NCBI GenBank assembly: GCA_000435195.1
Contig: FR880303.1
Span: 5,481 to 26,652, forward strand
Origin: Clostridium sp. CAG:169
Lineage (GTDB): Bacteria; Bacillota; Clostridia; Oscillospirales; Ruminococcaceae
Reading direction: 5' to 3'
Length of the DNA stretch: 21,172 nt
Shown in pieces: positions 1-7,329 of this stretch (position 1 is its first letter; each line of letters begins with the position of its first letter). A program made the position numbers and the translations under genes. Under the pieces are notes generated by a model. It searched no databases and was not told where the DNA came from. It saw nothing but the letters and a program-made list of their open reading frames with translations.

Positions 1-1
1 G

Positions 2-1678
2 GTCGGCTGTGGAGGTAGCCAGAAACCTGCCGAAACAGATAGCAGCAAAGAGCAGCAGTCGGTAGAGGCGGAGGCAAAGCCGGAAGAAAAGGCAGAAGTG
101 GAAGAAAAGTCTGAGGAAACACAGAAACCAAGTAAAACAGCAGATCCGAATAAGAAGGATATTAAATTTGGTATCACCTCCAGCTTTAGAGATTTCACAG
201 ACTACATTCCAGAGAAGATGGCACAATGGGGATACAATGTTGAGATTATTGAATTGGACAGCCCAGTGGTAGCCAATACTGCTTTGGTGGAAGGTTCAGT
301 CGACGTTAACTACATTCAGCATCTTCCATATCTGTTGGCATATAACGAATCCAATGGAACAAAATTGCATCCATGTGAACCATATATCATGTCCTCCATG
401 GATTGCATTGCGTCCAAGAAATATAAAACCCTGGAAGAAGTGCCGGATGGAGCTTCTATCGCAGTTGCTGATGATGCTTCGAATCTTTCAGTAAACCTGC
501 AAGATTTGGAATCGATTGGCTGGTTGAAGCTCAAAGAAATCCCGGAGGGAAGCTTATATACAACATTTGATATTGTCGAAAACCCAAAGAATCTACAGTT
601 GGTTGAGATGGATATGTTTTCCCGTTTTTCCGCAATGGAAGGGGATGTTGATTTAGCAATGAGCTTTTTCAGCAATACTTCTCAAGAAAAATATAACTTC
701 AATCTGTTGAAATTATTTGATGAGAATATCGCGTATCCACAGGTCGTTGCAGTTCGTGAAGAGGACAAAGATGCACAGTGGGTCAAAGATTTTATGGATG
801 CCTTTACCAGCCAGGAGCAGGTAGACCGAATCAATGAAAAAAATACCCCAACACTGTCGTGGAAGATTTTGTTTGAAGTGAAAGAAGATAGTGCTTCGTT
901 AGAAAAAAGTGAAGAAAAATCCAGAAAAGCTGACCCAAATAAGACCACAATTAAACTAGGGGTTACTCCGAGTTTTGAATATTACATAGACTATATTCCT
1001 GAAATGATGGGAGAATGGGGATACACAGTTGAAGTTGTAAGTTTGGATAGCCCGGTTGCAGCCAATACAGCTTTGGCGGAGGGTTCCATTGATGTCAACT
1101 ATTTCCAGCACCTTCCATATTTGCTGGCATTTAATGAATCGAACGGAACTAGGCTGCATCCGTGTGAACCATACATCATGTCTTCAATGGATTGTATTGC
1201 ATCGAAAAAATATAAAACATTAGAAGAAGTGCCGGACGGGGCTTCGATTGCTGTTGCAGATGATGCCTCCAATCTCTCTATCAACCTGGAAGATCTGCAA
1301 TCAATTGGCTGGCTGAAGCTCAAAGAAATCCCGGAGGACAGCCTATACACAACCTTTGATATTATCGAAAATCCAAAAAATCTTCAGTTGGTAGAGATGG
1401 ACATGTTCTCCCGTTTTTCTGCTATGGATGGAGATGTTGATTTGGCTATGAGCTTTTTCAGCAACCAGTCACAGGCAAAATACAATTTTAATTTGCTGAA
1501 GTTGTTTGAAGAGAACGTTTCTTATCCAATCATTGCAGTTGTTAGAGAAGAAGATAAAGAGACACAGTGGGTTGATGATTTCATGGATGCATTAGCAAGC
1601 GAAACACAGCTGGAGAGAATCGCAGAACAGAATAAACCAAGCCTTGCATGGAAAGTTTTATTTGAGGTAGCTGAATAA
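2..1678 (+). CDS. Tandem-duplicated MetQ/NlpA-type substrate-binding lipoprotein (5' partial)
   Basis: This is the binding component of a methionine-family ABC importer, anchored to the outer face of the membrane. The frame is open from the left edge, and the start and most of the signal peptide lie outside the window. The first codons read VGC followed by GGSQKP, and the Cys at bases 8-10 fits a lipobox, so a GTG at 98 is not the real start. A Lys/Glu-rich linker leads into two full NlpA domains in one chain, at bases 140-928 and 929-1678. Both carry the family features QHLPYL, LDSPVxANTAL and ENPKNLQLVE. The usual family member has one domain of about 250 residues, so this protein is about twice normal size. 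Both domains lack the Arg after 'NLG' and the Asn of 'AVIN' that I recall as carboxylate-binding in E. coli MetQ. Family assignment is firm; ligand unknown. Confidence 0.93.
   Translation, partial: VGCGGSQKPAETDSSKEQQSVEAEAKPEEKAEVEEKSEETQKPSKTADPNKKDIKFGITSSFRDFTDYIPEKMAQWGYNVEIIELDSPVVANTALVEGSVDVNYIQHLPYLLAYNESNGTKLHPCEPYIMSSMDCIASKKYKTLEEVPDGASIAVADDASNLSVNLQDLESIGWLKLKEIPEGSLYTTFDIVENPKNLQLVEMDMFSRFSAMEGDVDLAMSFFSNTSQEKYNFNLLKLFDENIAYPQVVAVREEDKDAQWVKDFMDAFTSQEQVDRINEKNTPTLSWKILFEVKEDSASLEKSEEKSRKADPNKTTIKLGVTPSFEYYIDYIPEMMGEWGYTVEVVSLDSPVAANTALAEGSIDVNYFQHLPYLLAFNESNGTRLHPCEPYIMSSMDCIASKKYKTLEEVPDGASIAVADDASNLSINLEDLQSIGWLKLKEIPEDSLYTTFDIIENPKNLQLVEMDMFSRFSAMDGDVDLAMSFFSNQSQAKYNFNLLKLFEENVSYPIIAVVREEDKETQWVDDFMDALASETQLERIAEQNKPSLAWKVLFEVAE
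140..1678 (+). repeat. In-frame tandem duplication, period 789 bp (263 codons)
   Basis: Bases 140-928 and 929-1678 encode two copies of the same domain, each beginning ADPNK. In one hand alignment (361-420 against 1150-1209) about 48 of 60 bases match, and most differences are at third codon positions. The protein is nearly invariant in the middle of each copy and more divergent at the ends. This looks like an old duplication under selection, not a recent slip or an assembly artefact. Confidence 0.92.
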
Positions 1679-1681
1679 GCA

Positions 1682-1723
1682 GATAGATTAGGAAGAAGGA
1701 TCATTCCTTCTTCCTAATCTATC
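1682..1723 (+). promoter_or_regulatory. Perfect 19-bp hairpin between binding-protein and ATPase genes
   Basis: Arms 1682-1700 and 1705-1723 are exactly complementary around a 4-base loop (TCAT). No strong T tract follows (ATCTTTCAACGG), so it is a poor classical terminator. Its place just after the binding-protein stop suggests an mRNA 3'-end stabiliser or partial terminator. Either would let the binding protein be made in excess over the ATPase and permease. Confidence 0.6.
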
Positions 1724-1789
1724 ATCTTTCAACGGTATTTTAAGATAGTGAAATAATAATCGGTACTGTCATTTGAGGAAGGTATCAGT

Positions 1790-2749
1790 ATGATTGAAAT
1801 AAACAAGCTTTGTAAATCGTTCGGCTCTTTGGAAGTGCTGAAGGATATTAGTTTGACGATTCAGACAGGGGAAATATATGGTCTGGTCGGCAGGAGTGGA
1901 GCAGGTAAATCAACACTTTTGCGGTGTATCAATGCTTTGGAACCATATCAGAGTGGAAGTCTTAAAATTGATGGGACAGAAATTAAAGATTTAAGTAAGC
2001 AGCAGATTAGGGAATTGAGAAAAGGAATAGGAATGATTTTTCAACAGTTTTCTCTGATAGAGCGGAGGAGCGTTTATAAAAATGTTGCTCTTCCAATGAA
2101 ATGCTGGAAATATGATAAAAATATTATAGATAAACGAGTTCGGGAATTGCTGGAATTGGTAGAAATTTCTGACAAAATAGATGCAAGACCTTCTACTCTT
2201 TCGGGCGGGCAAAAACAACGAGTTGCTATTGCAAGGGCGTTAGCTCTTGATTCACATATTTTATTATGTGATGAAGCCACCTCTGCGTTAGATCCGAAGA
2301 CTACCCAATCGGTTCTTCATCTTCTTAGGGACATCAATCAAAAGTTGGGATTAACCATTATCGTAGTTACACATCAGATGGAAGTAGTTCGAGAAGTTTG
2401 TGATACGATTTCCATTCTGGAAAATGGTAAAATTTCAGCAGCGGGTGCAGTTAAAGAGGTGTTTTTGCAAAAACCAAAAGCATTAATGACACTGCTTGGA
2501 AAAGAGGACCACACTTATCAGGAAGATGGAGAGGTAGTCTCTTTTATTTTGTCAACAGATCAATTGGATGCCATTCATTTTACGCATGATCAATTTGGAG
2601 CAAAAATACTTTCAACTAGCACAAATGACTACAAAGGATTGCCTTTTACAGAGGTTGTTGTTACCACGACACCCTCCAAAACAGAAGATTTGAAAAATTT
2701 TCTGAAAGAGCAAAAATTTTTTTACTATGCGGCAGGAGGACAAAACTAA
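1790..2749 (+). CDS. metN: MetN-like ABC transporter ATP-binding protein
   Basis: This is the cytoplasmic ATPase of the methionine-family importer encoded with the flanking genes. Walker A is at residues 34-42 (GRSGAGKST), the Q-loop at IFQQF, the signature LSGGQ at 137-141, and Walker B with catalytic Glu at DE 161-162, followed by the H-loop VTHQM. After about residue 240 there is a C-terminal extension of roughly 80 residues where MetN proteins carry the NIL/ACT regulatory domain that senses methionine. Here it is slightly short and hard to match by eye, so the allosteric ligand may differ. At 319 residues it is a little shorter than E. coli MetN (343). The ATG at 1790 follows GAGGAAGG at good spacing. 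Its stop overlaps the next start by one base, indicating translational coupling. The substrate may not be methionine, so the symbol reflects family only. Confidence 0.9.
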   Translation: MIEINKLCKSFGSLEVLKDISLTIQTGEIYGLVGRSGAGKSTLLRCINALEPYQSGSLKIDGTEIKDLSKQQIRELRKGIGMIFQQFSLIERRSVYKNVALPMKCWKYDKNIIDKRVRELLELVEISDKIDARPSTLSGGQKQRVAIARALALDSHILLCDEATSALDPKTTQSVLHLLRDINQKLGLTIIVVTHQMEVVREVCDTISILENGKISAAGAVKEVFLQKPKALMTLLGKEDHTYQEDGEVVSFILSTDQLDAIHFTHDQFGAKILSTSTNDYKGLPFTEVVVTTTPSKTEDLKNFLKEQKFFYYAAGGQN

Positions 2750-3411
2750 TGGAAAGGCTTTCTTTAGAGCAATATCTTACGCAAGTTATCTGGCCGGCAT
2801 TTTTGACTACGATGACGGTTATGGCTTGGACAGTACTGATTTCTACTGTTGTTGGATTTATTCTTGCAGTTATTATGGATGTTTCAAAAGAGGATGGACT
2901 TCATCCTAATCCTCTGATTTCCCGTGTCATGGATTTTTTGATTAACTTAATTCGTTCTTTCCCATTTGTAATTTTGATGGTTTCTTTGATCCCGGTAACG
3001 AGATTTATCACCGGATCTTCTATTGGTGTTAAAGCGGCAATTTTTCCATTATGTATCACAATGTCGCCTTATATGGCACGATTGATTCAAGGACATATGG
3101 ACCAAGTTAGCAGAGAAGCGATTGAGGCGGCAAAATCTTTTGGGGCTTCCACCTTTCAGATTATCTGGCATGTAATTCTGGTAGAAGCTATACCGGGAAT
3201 CTCTTCTGTTATTTGCTTCAGCGCAGTGGCAGCATTGAATGCATCTACAACGGCTGGTATGGTTGGTGCAGGCGGCTTGGGAAACGTTGCGATTCGATAT
3301 GGATATAACAACTTCAACGATACAATCATGTACTCCACTGTGGCGATTCTGGTAATATTGGTACAGCTTATTCAGTTTATCGGAAATAAAATTTATAATA
3401 AATTAAAATGA
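2749..3411 (+). CDS. metI: MetI-like ABC transporter permease
   Basis: This is the integral membrane subunit of the importer. It has 220 residues with about five hydrophobic segments, the usual size for MetI. The cytoplasmic coupling motif (EAA loop) is visible at about residues 122-147, with EAIEAAKSFGAS followed by QIIWHVILVEAIPG; this is where MetN docks. GMVGAGGLG near residue 170 is also typical of the family. The ATG shares its first base with the last base of the metN stop, so the two are translationally coupled. The gene is followed 16 bases later by the methyltransferase gene, which argues for one transcript. Confidence 0.93.
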   Translation: MERLSLEQYLTQVIWPAFLTTMTVMAWTVLISTVVGFILAVIMDVSKEDGLHPNPLISRVMDFLINLIRSFPFVILMVSLIPVTRFITGSSIGVKAAIFPLCITMSPYMARLIQGHMDQVSREAIEAAKSFGASTFQIIWHVILVEAIPGISSVICFSAVAALNASTTAGMVGAGGLGNVAIRYGYNNFNDTIMYSTVAILVILVQLIQFIGNKIYNKLK

Positions 3412-3427
3412 TGTCAGGAGGTTCAAT

Positions 3428-4561
3428 ATGGATTACGCAACACTAAAAAGGGAAGCGGCAAAGTATCCTGATACGATGACAAGCATGGAGCGAATGAAGG
3501 CTTATGCGATGGGAGAGGTGGTTGACCACATCCCGTTCAGTACAGGTGGTCCAGATTCGTTTGTGCATCTGTACGGCTATACATTGGGAGAATACCGTCG
3601 TTCGATGGACGTACAGTTTGATGTTGCAGAACAGGCAAAGAGAGAGTTTGGCGGTAGTGGGATGTATGCAAACACCAATCTTTCCTTGCGTGGAGTGGGA
3701 GAAGCAGTCGGCTCAAAGGTGGTATACCCTGAAAATAGCACCGATTACATCAGTGAGCATGTTTTAAAGAATTATGATCAGCTGGATGATCTTGTTTTTG
3801 ACCCGGAAACCAATCCGTTTTTGCAGGAGAAGATTGCTTGGGCAAAAGAGGTTCAGAAGAGGATGGATGGACGTTGTATGGTGGTGACCGGTGGTTCAGG
3901 ACCGATGACGACAGCGATTTCGATTCGTTCACCGGAGATGCTGATGCGGGATATGATTCGTGATAAGGAAAATGCACACCGGTTGTTGGATTTTAGTGTC
4001 CAGTGTACTTTAAAATGGATCAAGTATAACCGGGAAATTTTTCCAAATGCAGTGGTTGGTCTGGCGGACCCGGCGACTTCTGGGAATTTGATTAGCAATA
4101 AGATGTTCCACGAATTTTCCAAACCACACTTTATGGATTTGCTGGCAGGAATTAAGGAAATTACCGGTTCAATTCCGGGGATTCACATTTGTGGAAAAAC
4201 CAAGCATTTCTGGAAGGATTTGCCGGAAATGGGATTTCCATCCTTCAGCGTAGATAACTGTGAGGATTTGGCAGAATTGAAGGAAGCAATCGGGGATAAA
4301 ATGAAGATTTCAGGAAATGTTCCTCCGACAACAGTCCTACAGAATGGTACGATTGATGATGTTATCGCTTCTGTTATAGAATGTTTAATTAAGGGAAGTG
4401 ACAGCCCTTGTGGGTATTCTCTGGCGATGGGATGTGCCATTCCTTTGGGGACTCCGCGGGAAAATCTGGAAGCCTATATGTATGCTGCCCGACGATACGG
4501 AAGAGGAGCGCAAAAAGGAAAACTTTGCCGCGGATTGTATGAGGAAGGAATCCTGCATTAA
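3428..4561 (+). CDS. UroD/MtaA-family cobalamin-dependent methyltransferase-like protein
   Basis: The 377-residue protein has the uroporphyrinogen-decarboxylase fold pattern. It also has the zinc motif of the corrinoid methyltransferase branch (MtaA, MtbA, CmuA): His253-x-Cys255 (GIHICGK) with a third ligand Cys336 in SLAMGC, a spacing close to that of the methanogen enzymes. True UroD (HemE) lacks this motif, and no other heme gene is present. Known relatives move methyl groups between a methylated thiol or other donor, a corrinoid protein and a thiol or pterin acceptor. No corrinoid protein or reductive activase is in the window; they could lie elsewhere. The start is an ATG after AGGAGG at 3417-3422. 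It lies 16 bases after the permease, so its substrate probably enters through that transporter, which is inference. The specific substrate cannot be told from the sequence. Confidence 0.82.
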   Translation: MDYATLKREAAKYPDTMTSMERMKAYAMGEVVDHIPFSTGGPDSFVHLYGYTLGEYRRSMDVQFDVAEQAKREFGGSGMYANTNLSLRGVGEAVGSKVVYPENSTDYISEHVLKNYDQLDDLVFDPETNPFLQEKIAWAKEVQKRMDGRCMVVTGGSGPMTTAISIRSPEMLMRDMIRDKENAHRLLDFSVQCTLKWIKYNREIFPNAVVGLADPATSGNLISNKMFHEFSKPHFMDLLAGIKEITGSIPGIHICGKTKHFWKDLPEMGFPSFSVDNCEDLAELKEAIGDKMKISGNVPPTTVLQNGTIDDVIASVIECLIKGSDSPCGYSLAMGCAIPLGTPRENLEAYMYAARRYGRGAQKGKLCRGLYEEGILH

Positions 4562-4736
4562 GAGGATATACAGATAAAGTTTCAGGGCAAAGAATCTTTT
4601 TCGTTTTATCTGTTCGCAATGGCTTCATCCAATGAACGGAGAAACCTATAATACACACGACAATGACATTGTCCTGGTGTTTGACCTCCTTTCGGGAGAT
4701 GAGCGACCTTTCATGTAAGCACAGTAAGAGGATATA
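4559..4736 (+). repeat. 12-bp direct repeats bounding a 154-bp intergenic segment
   Basis: TAAGAGGATATA occurs at 4559-4570, overlapping the methyltransferase stop, and again at 4725-4736, just before the terminator. The intervening 4571-4724 contains no credible ORF. The arrangement resembles a target duplication around a small inserted element, but no terminal inverted repeats are seen, so it may be a local duplication. The separation puts about 180 bases between the operon's last codon and its terminator. Confidence 0.5.
4647..4673 (+). promoter_or_regulatory. TATAAT box next to a 7-1-7 dyad
   Basis: A TATAAT hexamer at 4647-4652 lies just before the perfect dyad GACAATG-A-CATTGTC at 4659-4673, the place of an operator at a start site. 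No good -35 is seen at the right distance. If active, it would drive a short RNA of about 120 bases to the terminator at 4744-4779, with no protein-coding content. Evidence is suggestive only. Confidence 0.3.
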
Positions 4737-4743
4737 AAATCAA

Positions 4744-4779
4744 AAAAGGACGATATGACCAAAGTCATATCGTCCTTTT
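4744..4779. terminator. Bidirectional terminator between convergent genes
   Basis: A 16-bp perfect stem (4744-4759 with 4764-4779, loop CAAA) has A-rich bases on its left and TTTT on its right. It can terminate the transporter/methyltransferase operon on the plus strand and the dehydrogenase gene on the minus strand. Confidence 0.85.
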
Positions 4780-4834
4780 GGTATTGCAAAAATTTTGTAA
4801 GGTGAAATCTTTTGCGGAGAATCGGGCATTTTGG

Positions 4835-5596
4835 TTACGGCATGATGGAGTTTGCACCGTCTACAATTACGCTCTGACCGGAGAAGTAGCAGGAATCCGG
4901 TCCAGCCAGGAAGGCAACGACAGGAGCAATGTCGGTTTCGGAATCGCCAAAGCGTTTCATTGGGTTCAATTCCACCTGTTTTGCATATTCCTCCGGGAAT
5001 TTTTCTGCCCAAGCTTTTGCAGCAGGAGATTCAGCGCCTGGCAGAACAACGTTGACACAGATGCCGTACTGTCCCCACTCTTTGGCTGCAATCTTGGTCA
5101 AGCCGCGCAGCGCTTCCTTGTTGGAGCCATAAGCCAGCTGACCAGCAATGCCGAACATACCGGTAGCGGAGGCGAAGTTGATGATTCTGCCTTCGTGCTG
5201 CTCTTTCATGTATGGGAAGGCTGCCTGCATATAGTTCAAAGAGCCAATCACACCGCTCTGCCATGCCTTGAGCATATTGTCGTAGCTGGTTTCTTCGACC
5301 GGTGCGGAAGGAACGATTGCCTGTCCATTGTTGACAACAACGTCGACAGTTCCATAGGCTTCTACGGTGGCTTTTACGACCTCTTCTACTCTTGCACGGT
5401 CGGCGGAGTCACAGCTCATAGCAAAGCCTTCGCCGCCGAATTCTTTGATTTCCTTGATGGTCTGTTCGATTGGCTCCAGACGGCGACCGGTGGCAACGAC
5501 TTTGACACCGCGTTTGGCTAAACAAAGCGCAATTCCTTTTCCAATTCCCTGTCCGGCGCCGGTTACAATAGCAACTTTTTCAGATAATGGTTTCAT
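4835..5596 (-). CDS. Short-chain dehydrogenase/reductase (SDR)
   Basis: This is a 253-residue classical SDR, a cytoplasmic NAD(P)-dependent oxidoreductase. The nucleotide-binding motif TGAGQGIG is at residues 12-19. Arg38-Arg39 after the second strand favours NADPH over NADH. The catalytic residues Ser143, Tyr156 and Lys160 (YGSNK) are present. Two positions are unusual: the NNAG motif reads NNGQ (89-92), and the helix-4 Asn of the N-S-Y-K tetrad appears replaced by Gly115 (SGVIG). Relatives include 3-oxoacyl-ACP reductases and steroid or sugar-alcohol dehydrogenases, and the substrate cannot be decided. The ATG follows AGGAGG. It is a single gene with its own promoter, convergent with the transporter operon, so a shared pathway is not implied. 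Confidence 0.9.
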   Translation of the reverse strand: MKPLSEKVAIVTGAGQGIGKGIALCLAKRGVKVVATGRRLEPIEQTIKEIKEFGGEGFAMSCDSADRARVEEVVKATVEAYGTVDVVVNNGQAIVPSAPVEETSYDNMLKAWQSGVIGSLNYMQAAFPYMKEQHEGRIINFASATGMFGIAGQLAYGSNKEALRGLTKIAAKEWGQYGICVNVVLPGAESPAAKAWAEKFPEEYAKQVELNPMKRFGDSETDIAPVVAFLAGPDSCYFSGQSVIVDGANSIMP

Positions 5597-5640
5597 TTTT
5601 AGTAATCCTCCTAGTGTGAAAATGATTCGGTCAAGATTGT

Positions 5641-5678
5641 TATGTTATAATCTTAACATAGATATTTTCCCTTTTCAA
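5641..5678 (-). promoter_or_regulatory. SDR promoter with overlapping inverted-repeat operator
   Basis: On the minus strand there is TTGAAA (5673-5678), a 17-base spacer and TAAGAT (5650-5655). The inverted repeat TATGTTA-N6-TAACATA at 5641-5660 covers the -10 box and the predicted start site, the place expected of a repressor site. The start codon lies about 45 bases downstream. Confidence 0.6.
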
Positions 5679-5836
5679 TGAAAAAACCGGCATACAATCA
5701 AAATCGTGACTTCGCTTAAGTATTAAGAGGGTTATTATCATATTTGCACAACAAATATGATGGGTTTTGAAGGAAAATCAGCTTATCTCCTAAGAATGAT
5801 CGTTAAGAATGACAAATTCCACCTTTTTGAATCAAT
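5679..5836. other. AT-rich intergenic segment with small repeats
   Basis: No gene is seen. It contains a 10-bp inverted repeat (ATCATATTTG at 5737-5746 with CAAATATGAT at 5752-5761). It also contains a 9-base direct repeat TAAGAATGA at 5791-5799 and 5804-5812. Both lie upstream of the SDR promoter and could be regulator sites, but no known operator was recognised. Confidence 0.35.
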
Positions 5837-5866
5837 AAAAAAGGCAGTCCCTGAAACGGGACTGCC
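5837..5866 (-). terminator. Intrinsic terminator of the MATE gene
   Basis: The minus-strand stem GGCAGTCCC/GGGACTGCC (5843-5851 with 5858-5866, 6-base loop) is followed by six Ts (5842-5837). It lies 24 bases past the MATE stop codon. Confidence 0.9.
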
Positions 5867-5890
5867 GAAGGTTCAACAGGAAAAGCTGCT

Positions 5891-7267
5891 TTAAGCATTT
5901 TGTGCCTGTTGTCCGTTGGTGCGGAGCATATGGCGATAACAGTACAGCCAGATGAATCCGAGGACGATGCTGGTGACCGTCCAGCTCAGTGGGAAGCACA
6001 GATAGATGGTGGTCAGTGTGCGATGCATTGGGAAAATGAGCAGCAGCCACAACAGGCGCACGCCACAGATTCCGACAAGCATGACGATGGTGGGTAAAGA
6101 GGAGTAGCCCATGCCGCGCAGGGAAGAAACAAAGACATCGAGGATGCCGTTGAGGAAAAGGAACATGGACACCCAGAACAGGCGAAGCATACCGGCTTCT
6201 ACGACAGCAGGGTCGCTGGTGTAGAAAGCAAGCAGCGATTCGCCGAAGAACCAGACCAAAAAGCCCATCAGCATGGCGCTTAAAGTGGTCAGCACCATCG
6301 AATGATTGAAGATGCTCTTGACACGCTTGAGATTTTGTGCACCAACGTTCTGGCTTGTGAAGGTGATGCAAGCCTGTGTGAAGGCGGACATTCCGATGTA
6401 GACAAAGTTCTCGATGTTGTTGCTTGCACTGTTGCCGGCAACAATGACCGAAGAGCCAAAGGAGTTGATGCTCGACTGAACGACTACGTTGCTCAAGGAG
6501 AATGCCATGCCCTGCAAACCGGCAGGTACACCGATTCGGATAATTTCCAGTGCCATTGCGCGGTCGATGCGCAGTTTGTGCAGGTCAAGATGGGTGGCGT
6601 CTGGCTCCTTCATCAGGGTGATGCACACCAGAAGGGCAGCCAGAGCCTGCGAAATGACGGTGGCAAGTGCAACACCGGCAACGCTCATCTGAAAGACGAT
6701 GACAAAGACCAGGTTCAGGACCACATTGGTCATGCCGCTGACAAACAGGAAGAACAGCGGGCGTTTGGTGTCGCCTTTGGAGCGCAGAATCGAGGAACCA
6801 AAGGTGTAGATCAGACCGAAGAAGGCGCTGACAAAATAGATACGCATATACAGCTCGCTCATATCGATGATGTCGCTTGGGGTGGACATCAGTTCCAGCA
6901 TCGGTCGGGACAGGAAAAAGCCCGCGACTACCAGAAACAAGCCACAATAGATCGACATGGCAATGGAGGTGTGTACCGATTTTTCAATCTTCTCGTGGTT
7001 TCCGGCGCCGATGTAGCGGGCAATCAGAACGTTACTTCCCATACTTAGCCCATTGAACAATGCAATGAGCAGGAAGCACAGGGAACCGGTTGCTCCAACA
7101 GCAGCCAGTGCCTGCTGTCCGGCAAAGCGTCCGACGACGACGGTATCTGCCGCCTGAAACAACATCTGCAGCAGGTTGGTCAGCATCAGCGGAAGAGAAA
7201 AGACCCAAATGCTCGGGAGAAGCGGTCCGTTCAACATATCCACCGAGTTTGCTCTCATTTTTTGCAT
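5891..7267 (-). CDS. MATE-family multidrug/cation efflux transporter
   Basis: The 458-residue polytopic protein has the two-lobed pattern of the MATE family (twelve helices expected). The first lobe has QAADTVVVGRFAG and GLSMGSNVLIARYIGAGN, and the second repeats the pattern with NIENFVYIGMSAFTQACITFTSQNVGAQN. Such proteins expel drugs or metabolites in exchange for Na+ or H+. I place the start at the ATG at 7267 (MQKMRANS), preceded by GAGGGA at six bases. The frame extends to an ATG at 7300, but a TATAAT box ends at 7301, so that codon would lie upstream of the transcription start. Single-gene unit with its own terminator. Substrate unknown. Confidence 0.92.
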   Translation of the reverse strand: MQKMRANSVDMLNGPLLPSIWVFSLPLMLTNLLQMLFQAADTVVVGRFAGQQALAAVGATGSLCFLLIALFNGLSMGSNVLIARYIGAGNHEKIEKSVHTSIAMSIYCGLFLVVAGFFLSRPMLELMSTPSDIIDMSELYMRIYFVSAFFGLIYTFGSSILRSKGDTKRPLFFLFVSGMTNVVLNLVFVIVFQMSVAGVALATVISQALAALLVCITLMKEPDATHLDLHKLRIDRAMALEIIRIGVPAGLQGMAFSLSNVVVQSSINSFGSSVIVAGNSASNNIENFVYIGMSAFTQACITFTSQNVGAQNLKRVKSIFNHSMVLTTLSAMLMGFLVWFFGESLLAFYTSDPAVVEAGMLRLFWVSMFLFLNGILDVFVSSLRGMGYSSLPTIVMLVGICGVRLLWLLLIFPMHRTLTTIYLCFPLSWTVTSIVLGFIWLYCYRHMLRTNGQQAQNA

Positions 7268-7300
7268 AGTGTTTCCCTCACTTTCAAAAATACTGACCAT

Positions 7301-7329
7301 ATTATACTATACTTTTTGCAAGAATGAAA
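7301..7329 (-). promoter_or_regulatory. Promoter of the MATE gene
   Basis: The minus strand has a perfect TATAAT at 7306-7301, with a weak -35 (TTTCAT) 17 bases upstream. The predicted start near 7294 leaves a leader of about 27 bases before the ATG at 7267. Confidence 0.55.

Noticed and set aside
98..100. GTG as the start of the binding-protein gene
   Set aside because: The frame continues upstream through a lipobox Cys at bases 8-10, so the gene begins before the window.
3428..4561. Heme-pathway uroporphyrinogen decarboxylase (hemE)
   Set aside because: The H-x-C...C zinc motif and the transporter neighbours fit the corrinoid methyltransferase branch, and no heme genes are present.
4778..5521. 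247-codon plus-strand frame opposite the SDR gene
   Set aside because: No ribosome site or recognisable domain; it begins in the terminator region and mirrors the SDR gene.
7298..7300. ATG at 7300 as the MATE start
   Set aside because: It lies at the TATAAT box, upstream of the predicted transcription start; the ATG at 7267 has a good ribosome site.
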